Notes under the pieces: model-generated | What the model was told of the DNA's origin: nothing | The model's input: the letters and a program-made list of their open reading frames with translations, nothing else | The model's database searches: none | In this document: positions 59,005 through 64,000 of the stretch, in pieces | Layout of the letters: the number at the start of each line of letters is the position of its first letter | Numbering within the stretch: position 1 is the first letter of the stretch | Source of the DNA: Subdoligranulum variabile | GTDB taxonomy: Bacteria; Bacillota; Clostridia; Oscillospirales; Ruminococcaceae | DNA length: 64,000 nucleotides | Reading direction: 5' to 3' | Assembly: GCF_025152575.1 (NCBI RefSeq) | Contig: NZ_CP102293.1 | Location: 1,922,001 to 1,986,000 of the forward strand | Made by a program: the position numbers and the translations under genes

Positions 59005-60863
59005 AGAGAGATCGCACCAAACTGACGGCCCTGCTGTGGCTCTGCGTGGCCTTTGCCGTGGTCATCCTGATCAGCAACAGCGGCATGACGCTGTCGGGGC
59101 TGGCGCTGCAGCCTGCCTCGGCGGTGGCGCTGCAGGAGGCCCCCAGCGCTGAACCGCTGGAGATCACCGAAGATACCGCACCCCGGGCGCTGGTATTCTA
59201 CAGTCCCGGGCGGTCCGACTCGGAATCCTGCGAGGAAAACATCCGCATTGCCCTGGACCATCTGCGCATCCAGGGGGAATCCCTGCCCCTGGCCCAGGCC
59301 ACCGGCGTGAACTATGCCGACTATGACCTGGTGATCCTGGCCACGGCCTACTGGGAGGAGGAACTGCCCGAGTCCGCCGCCCGGCTCCTGGACTATGTGG
59401 AGCAGGGCGGCAGGCTGCTGCTGACCTCGGTGCCGGAATCGGTGGGGGCGCAGTTCAACGTGAGTTACCGCCGTCTGGGCATTGTGGATTTCGGGGATTA
59501 CCTGGACTACGATACCGTCACCTTTGCCCGGGACCTGCTGCCGGGGCTGACGGGGCAGGCCTTTACGGGGGAGGAGTTCACCGACGTGGCGCTGTCCGTC
59601 ACGCTGGAGACCGGCGCCCGGGTCTACGCCTGGGCCAGCGACGCCCGGGACCGCCGCACGCCGCTGATCTGGTCCTACGACTGCGGGCAGGGCCGGGTGG
59701 CGGTCTTCAACGGCACGTCGGGCAGCGGGGATTTCTGGCGGGGCATCCTGGCGGGCTGCATCAACACCCTGTGGGACACCGTGCTCTACCCGGTGATCAA
59801 CGCCCTGTGCCTTTTCATCGACGATTTCCCCTCGCCCCAGTATGAGAGCGAGAGCGACGTGGTGCGGGAGGAGTACAACCGTTCGGCCAAGGAATTCTAC
59901 CGGGACATCTGGTGGCCCGATATGCTGCAGATCGCCAACGTCTACGGGGATGTGTACACCGGGCTGTTTGTGGCCACCTACAACGACGAGACTGACCCTG
60001 CCCGGCAGAGCGACACAACGTCGGCCACCGAGCAGTATTTCGGCAACAGCCTGTTGAAAAACGGCTTCGAGATGGGGGCCCACGGCTACAACCACCAGCC
60101 GCTGACCCTGGCGGGGGGCACCCCGGAGGAGCTGGACTATCGTCCCTGGGCGTCGGAGGAAGATATGGTCACCTCGCTGCAGACGCTGCGGGATATCACG
60201 GCCCGGCTCTTCCCGGCGGTGACGCTGCGCAGCTATGTGCCGCCCTCCAACTACCTCAGCGAGGAAGGCCGCCGCGCCGTGGTGCAGGCCCTGCCCGACC
60301 TGGGGGTGATCTCGGGCATCTACACCGACGAAGGGGAGGAGGGCCAGGTCTATGTGCAGGACTTCGCCGTGGCGGAGGACGGCATCGCCGAATTCCCCCG
60401 GGTGACCTCCGGCATGGCCCCCAGCGATTTTGAGCGGCTGTCCGCCTACAGTGCCCTGGGCCTGTACGGGGCCTTCTCCCACTTTATCCACCCCGACGAC
60501 ATCTTTGACGCCGAGCGGGGCGGCGGCCAGACCTGGGAGGAACTCTACCGCAGCTACTGCACCTTTATGGGGGAGATCCATACGGCCTGTCCCTGGCTGC
60601 GCTCCCTGTCGGCGGCCCAGGCCGGCGACGCCCTGCGCATCTGCGACGGCGCACAGCCCCACCTGGTCATCACCGGGGAGTCGGTGCAGGGCAGCATTGA
60701 AAACTTTCTCGGGCCGGTGAGTTTTTACCTCAAGACCGACCGTACCCCCAAGGCGGCGGACGACGCCTGTACCATCCGGCGCATCAGTCCGGGGACGGGG
60801 GAAGGGTACTACCTGGTCACGGCAACAGAGCCCAATTTTACCATAAGGCTGGTGACGGCATGA
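59001..60863 (+). CDS. DUF2194-type polysaccharide deacetylase-like protein (PelA deacetylase analogue)
   Basis: A 620-residue protein with an N-terminal signal anchor (about 10-32). A flavodoxin/glutaminase-like domain covers about 60-260 (ALVFYSPGRSDSESCEENIRIALDHL, DLVILATAYWEEELP). From about 270 a polysaccharide-deacetylase-like barrel follows, with the acidic motif FIDDFPSP and the metal-binding HGYNH (HxxxH). It ends with a beta-rich domain. It would act outside the membrane, removing acetyl groups from GalNAc-rich polymer as PelA does. It overlaps its neighbours by 4 bases each. Confidence 0.82.
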   Translation: MKRDRTKLTALLWLCVAFAVVILISNSGMTLSGLALQPASAVALQEAPSAEPLEITEDTAPRALVFYSPGRSDSESCEENIRIALDHLRIQGESLPLAQATGVNYADYDLVILATAYWEEELPESAARLLDYVEQGGRLLLTSVPESVGAQFNVSYRRLGIVDFGDYLDYDTVTFARDLLPGLTGQAFTGEEFTDVALSVTLETGARVYAWASDARDRRTPLIWSYDCGQGRVAVFNGTSGSGDFWRGILAGCINTLWDTVLYPVINALCLFIDDFPSPQYESESDVVREEYNRSAKEFYRDIWWPDMLQIANVYGDVYTGLFVATYNDETDPARQSDTTSATEQYFGNSLLKNGFEMGAHGYNHQPLTLAGGTPEELDYRPWASEEDMVTSLQTLRDITARLFPAVTLRSYVPPSNYLSEEGRRAVVQALPDLGVISGIYTDEGEEGQVYVQDFAVAEDGIAEFPRVTSGMAPSDFERLSAYSALGLYGAFSHFIHPDDIFDAERGGGQTWEELYRSYCTFMGEIHTACPWLRSLSAAQAGDALRICDGAQPHLVITGESVQGSIENFLGPVSFYLKTDRTPKAADDACTIRRISPGTGEGYYLVTATEPNFTIRLVTA

Positions 60864-62308
60864 AAATCTGTCTGATCGTGGAGGGGTGCTACCCCTATGT
60901 GGTGGGCGGGGTGTCTGCCTGGGTGCAGATGCTCCTCCGGCAGATGCCGGAGCACCAGTTCCTCCTTGTTTCCATCGGGGCGCAGCGCCGCCAGCGGGGA
61001 CAGTTCCGCTACGAGATCCCCGCCAATGTGACCGAACTGCGGGAATATTTCCTGGACGAACCCCTGGGGCGGGAACCCGGGGCTTCCGGCCGGCCTCTGT
61101 CCGCCGCCGCCCGGCAGGCGCTGCTGGATCTGGTCCAAGGCACCGCCCCGGACTGGCCCCGCCTCTTTGAGGCCTTCGGCGGTGAACAGCCCCGCCCGGT
61201 GGAGGAGTTCCTCATGTCGGAGGATTTTCTCGCCCTGGCCCGGGGCCTGGCGGAAACCACCGGCCGCAACACCCCTTTCAAGGACCTGTTCTGGACGCTG
61301 CGCTCCATGCTGCTGCCGGCGCTGGAACTGCTGCGCTGCCCGGTACCCGAAGCGGACGTCTACCATGCGGTGGCCACCGGCTACGCGGGGCTGCTGGGGG
61401 CCAAGTTCAGCTACTTCGCCCACAAGCCTCTGCTGCTGACCGAACACGGCATCTATACCCGGGAACGGGAGGAGGAGATCCTCAAGGCCGATTGGGTGCC
61501 GGGATATTTCAAACCCACCTGGATCGGCTACTTCCGGGCGCTGAGCCAGGCGGCCTACCGCCAGGCGCGGACCATCGTGTCGCTGTTTCAGGGGGCGCGG
61601 GAACTGCAGATCGGCCTGGGTGCCGACGAGCGCAAATGCCGGGTCATCCCCAACGGCATCGACATCAGCCGGTTTGCGGCCATTCCGCCCCTGGACCCGG
61701 CACCCCATCCCCTCCATCTGGGGGCGGTGCTGCGCATCGTGCCCATCAAGGACGTCAAGACGATGATCTACAGTTTCCACCGTGTCAAGGCGGCGCGGCC
61801 CGACGCCACGCTGGACCTCATCGGTCCCTATGACGAGGACCCCGCCTACTACCAGGAATGCAGGGACCTGATCCGCCGGCTGGGCTGCCGGGACATCCGC
61901 TTCGTGGGCCGGGCCGATGTGACCGATTGGCTGCCCAAGCTGGACCTTCTGCTGCTCACCAGCATCTCGGAGGGGCAGCCCTTTGTGCTGCTGGAGGCCA
62001 TGGCGGCCCGCCGTCCGGTGGTGGCCACCAACGTGGGCGCCTGCCGGGAGATCATCGAGGGGGCGGAGGACGGCCTCGGCCCGGCGGGGTGGGTGGTGCC
62101 GGTCATGAGCCCGGCGGCCATCGCCCAGGGCATACTGGAGATCAGCCGCACCCCGGCCACCCTGCGCGCCCTGGCGGAGAACGGCTATCGCCGGGTGGTG
62201 CGGTATTATCAGGATAAGGATTTTCTTTCGGCTTACCGGGCACTCTACCGGGAAGCCGTACAGACACAGGAGGTGAGAGAACCGTGGCAGGCATCGGCTT
62301 TGAACTGA
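60860..62308 (+). CDS. pelF: PelF family glycosyltransferase (GT4)
   Basis: A 482-residue cytoplasmic glycosyltransferase. The PelF-type N-terminus is EGCYPYVVGGVSAWVQMLLRQMPEHQF. The C-terminal GT-B domain has VIPNGIDISRF, VLRIVPIKDVKTMI and SEGQPFVLLEAMAARRPVVATNVGACREI (EX7E-type site). PelF uses UDP-sugars (UDP-GlcNAc or UDP-GalNAc) to build the Pel polymer. It overlaps the next gene by 25 bases, so translation is coupled. Confidence 0.93.
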   Translation: MKICLIVEGCYPYVVGGVSAWVQMLLRQMPEHQFLLVSIGAQRRQRGQFRYEIPANVTELREYFLDEPLGREPGASGRPLSAAARQALLDLVQGTAPDWPRLFEAFGGEQPRPVEEFLMSEDFLALARGLAETTGRNTPFKDLFWTLRSMLLPALELLRCPVPEADVYHAVATGYAGLLGAKFSYFAHKPLLLTEHGIYTREREEEILKADWVPGYFKPTWIGYFRALSQAAYRQARTIVSLFQGARELQIGLGADERKCRVIPNGIDISRFAAIPPLDPAPHPLHLGAVLRIVPIKDVKTMIYSFHRVKAARPDATLDLIGPYDEDPAYYQECRDLIRRLGCRDIRFVGRADVTDWLPKLDLLLLTSISEGQPFVLLEAMAARRPVVATNVGACREIIEGAEDGLGPAGWVVPVMSPAAIAQGILEISRTPATLRALAENGYRRVVRYYQDKDFLSAYRALYREAVQTQEVREPWQASALN

Positions 62309-63765
62309 AAAAGGTCTTCCGGGGCGGCGGCGTCTTTGCGGTGCTGCGGGGCTATTCCCTCACCGCTGTGGTCACCGAGGGCCCCATGGTGCTCATGATC
62401 GTGCTGCTCTTCACCCTGCAGCGGCTGCTGGCGGACAGCGGGGCTGCCTACCGGGTGCGGGAACAGTTCCTCTTTTTCATGACCTACGCCATGATCTTCT
62501 CGCTGATTCTGGCCGACACCGTGCTGCTCTTTTTCGACCGGTTCATCTCGGACTGCATCTACGGCCGCCGTCTGGAGGATGTGCTCCCCGCCTTCTGCGG
62601 GCTGGTCTTCTTCCTGCTGCTGGCGGGCGCTCCCGCCGCGGCGATCTACCTGCATACCCTGCCGGTGAGCGGCAGCGTGCGGATGGCCGCCGGACTGCTC
62701 TTCTGCGTGCTGCTCATCCTCTGGGTGCAGATGAGCTGTCTGTCCGCCGTCAAGCGGTACGGGTATCTGCTGCTGGGCTTCGTGGCGGGCACCGTCACGG
62801 CGCTGGTGCTGGCCTGGGCTTTTCTGCGGGGCGGCATGGACCCGCTGGCGGCGGCGCTGTGGGGCACCGCCCTGGGATTCTTGGTGCTGCTCTTCCTCTA
62901 TATGGGGCAGCTGCTGGCCTGCTACCCCGCGGGCAGCTGGAATCTGCTGGTCTTTTTCCCGGCGCTGCAGCGCTATCCGGGGCTGCTGCTCACCGGACTG
63001 CTGCTGGGCCTGGGACTGTACGGCCACAACTTCGTCTTCTGGGCCAGCGATGCCCGGGTCCGGGTGTTTCCCACCGGGGTCTGCTGCGCCCGGTACGATG
63101 TGCCCGCCTTTTTCGCCACCCTGACCATCCTGCCCATGCTGGTGCAGTTCGTGGTGGGGCTGGAGACCCGCTTCGCCCGGCGGCACCGGGCCTATTTTGA
63201 CGCCATCCTCTACGGCGGCCGTCTGGAGGACATCCGCGCCGCCAAGCAGGAGATGGAGACCGCCCTCTACGCCGAACTGGCCCACATGCTGCAGCTGCAG
63301 TTCATCGTGGCGGTGGCGTCGGTGGCGTTTCTGGGCAATTTCCTCCAGACGGCGGGCCTGGACGAGACGATGGCCGGTACCTTCCGGCTGCTCTGCTTCG
63401 GCTACTGCCTGTACGGGCTGGTCAAGTGCGGCATCGTGGTGCTGCTCTACTTCGACGACCGCGCCGGGGCCTGCCGGGCGGCGGGACTCTTCGCGGCGCT
63501 GAGCGCGGCAGCCTCCCTGGTGACGCTGGCCACCGGCCCCGACACCTGGGGTGCCGGGTTCCTGGCGGCGGGGGCGGTCACCGGCTTCTGGGTACTGCGG
63601 CGGCTGCGGCGGTATCTGGGGGAGCTGGAATACCATGTGTTCTGCGAGCAGCCCCTTTTTGAGGAACCCCGGGACGGCGTGCTCTGCCGCGCCGAGGAAC
63701 ATCTGGCCCGGGCCGACCGGGCTTTTGCACAAAGGAGGCATCCCCGTGAAAAATATCGGGAATAA
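62284..63765 (+). CDS. pelG: PelG family polysaccharide exporter
   Basis: A 493-residue membrane protein with about twelve hydrophobic segments and the PelG start AGIGFELKKVFRGGG. PelG is related to the MOP flippases and forms the inner-membrane export channel with PelD and PelE. It begins with GTG at 62284, inside the end of pelF, with RBS caggaggtgag upstream. Together with pelF it makes the assignment of the locus secure. Confidence 0.93.
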   Translation: MAGIGFELKKVFRGGGVFAVLRGYSLTAVVTEGPMVLMIVLLFTLQRLLADSGAAYRVREQFLFFMTYAMIFSLILADTVLLFFDRFISDCIYGRRLEDVLPAFCGLVFFLLLAGAPAAAIYLHTLPVSGSVRMAAGLLFCVLLILWVQMSCLSAVKRYGYLLLGFVAGTVTALVLAWAFLRGGMDPLAAALWGTALGFLVLLFLYMGQLLACYPAGSWNLLVFFPALQRYPGLLLTGLLLGLGLYGHNFVFWASDARVRVFPTGVCCARYDVPAFFATLTILPMLVQFVVGLETRFARRHRAYFDAILYGGRLEDIRAAKQEMETALYAELAHMLQLQFIVAVASVAFLGNFLQTAGLDETMAGTFRLLCFGYCLYGLVKCGIVVLLYFDDRAGACRAAGLFAALSAAASLVTLATGPDTWGAGFLAAGAVTGFWVLRRLRRYLGELEYHVFCEQPLFEEPRDGVLCRAEEHLARADRAFAQRRHPREKYRE

Positions 63766-64000
63766 AATCGAGATCGCCCTGTTTGTGGTGCTGGCGGCCG
63801 CGGCAGTGGGGGTGGCGTTCTGGCGGCAGCCCGCCGCCCCGGAGGAGAGCATCCTCCTGCCGGAACCGGAGGCCACCGCCACGCCGGAAACGGGCCGGGA
63901 CATCAACACGGTGGGCATGGCGGAGAACAAGACTATCTACAGCGAGGACGACCCCGAAAGCCTTGTGTATTTCTACGTGACGGTGCAGCGGGGGGATGCG
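63746..64000 (+). CDS. Signal-anchored protein of the Pel operon, partial at window end
   Basis: The first 85 codons only, from GTG 63746 with RBS aaaggagg 7 bases upstream, overlapping pelG by 20 bases. One hydrophobic anchor lies at about 9-26, then a Pro/Glu/Ala/Thr-rich linker and the start of an extracellular domain (KTIYSEDDPESLVYFYVTVQRGD). CotH-like kinase proteins occur in clostridial loci of this type and would fit the start, but the diagnostic part lies outside the window. Confidence 0.6.
   Translation, partial: MKNIGNKIEIALFVVLAAAAVGVAFWRQPAAPEESILLPEPEATATPETGRDINTVGMAENKTIYSEDDPESLVYFYVTVQRGDA

Overview
The window is G+C-rich, densely coded DNA. Lipoprotein signal peptides, one PTS and many ABC importers, YesM/YesN-type two-component systems, abundant glycoside hydrolases and Gram-positive-style terminators all point to a gut Firmicute of the Oscillospiraceae/Ruminococcaceae. 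A relative of Gemmiger, Subdoligranulum or Faecalibacterium is most likely; this is inferred from gene content and style, not from a marker gene. No rRNA, tRNA or CRISPR array was seen.

Layout. (1) 1-1434: the end of a GH3 beta-glucosidase followed by a GtrA-like membrane protein. (2) 1499-8303, minus strand: a sucrose/fructan locus with two GH32 enzymes, a PhnP-like hydrolase, a sucrose PTS IIBCA and a LacI repressor with two visible operators. (3) 8671-18094, plus strand: a two-component system whose kinase lacks an extracellular domain, a degenerate ABC ATPase and an RbsC-like permease, then a complete RbsB/RbsA/RbsC-type importer and a metallo-beta-lactamase-fold hydrolase. (4) 18176-24187: the AmmeMemoRadiSam pair, a prolyl-tRNA deacylase, a LysR regulator, a frameshifted flavodoxin, an SDR oxidoreductase and SfsA. 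(5) 24265-32608, minus: an ABC importer with a GH43 enzyme and its YesM/YesN two-component system. (6) 32717-32822: a candidate small RNA. (7) 32922-39847, minus: a pentose operon (rpe, split transketolase, transaldolase, araD, araA, FGGY kinase) facing a PocR/AraC-type regulator. (8) 40989-50407, minus: GtrA-like protein, GH2, a small membrane protein, a domain-swapped membrane GH3, an Ig-like lipoprotein and a GHKL/LytTR two-component system with candidate LytTR sites. (9) 50682-56109: a Fur-family regulator and zinc ABC importer locus with an IS110 element between regulator and transporter. (10) 56270-end: a Gram-positive Pel-type exopolysaccharide operon.

Taken together this is a carbohydrate-forager region. 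Sucrose enters by PTS and is cut by GH32. Arabinose-containing glycans are cut by GH43 and their pentoses go through araA, the FGGY kinase and araD into the split transketolase/transaldolase. GH2 and GH3 enzymes attack beta-linked sugars near the membrane. Each block has its own regulator.

The observations most worth pursuing are the transporter-derived putative sensing module at 10277-13550, the Pel operon whose PelD-like protein carries a degenerate dehydrogenase domain and no GGDEF domain, and the structured non-coding end of the IS110 element, a bridge-RNA candidate.
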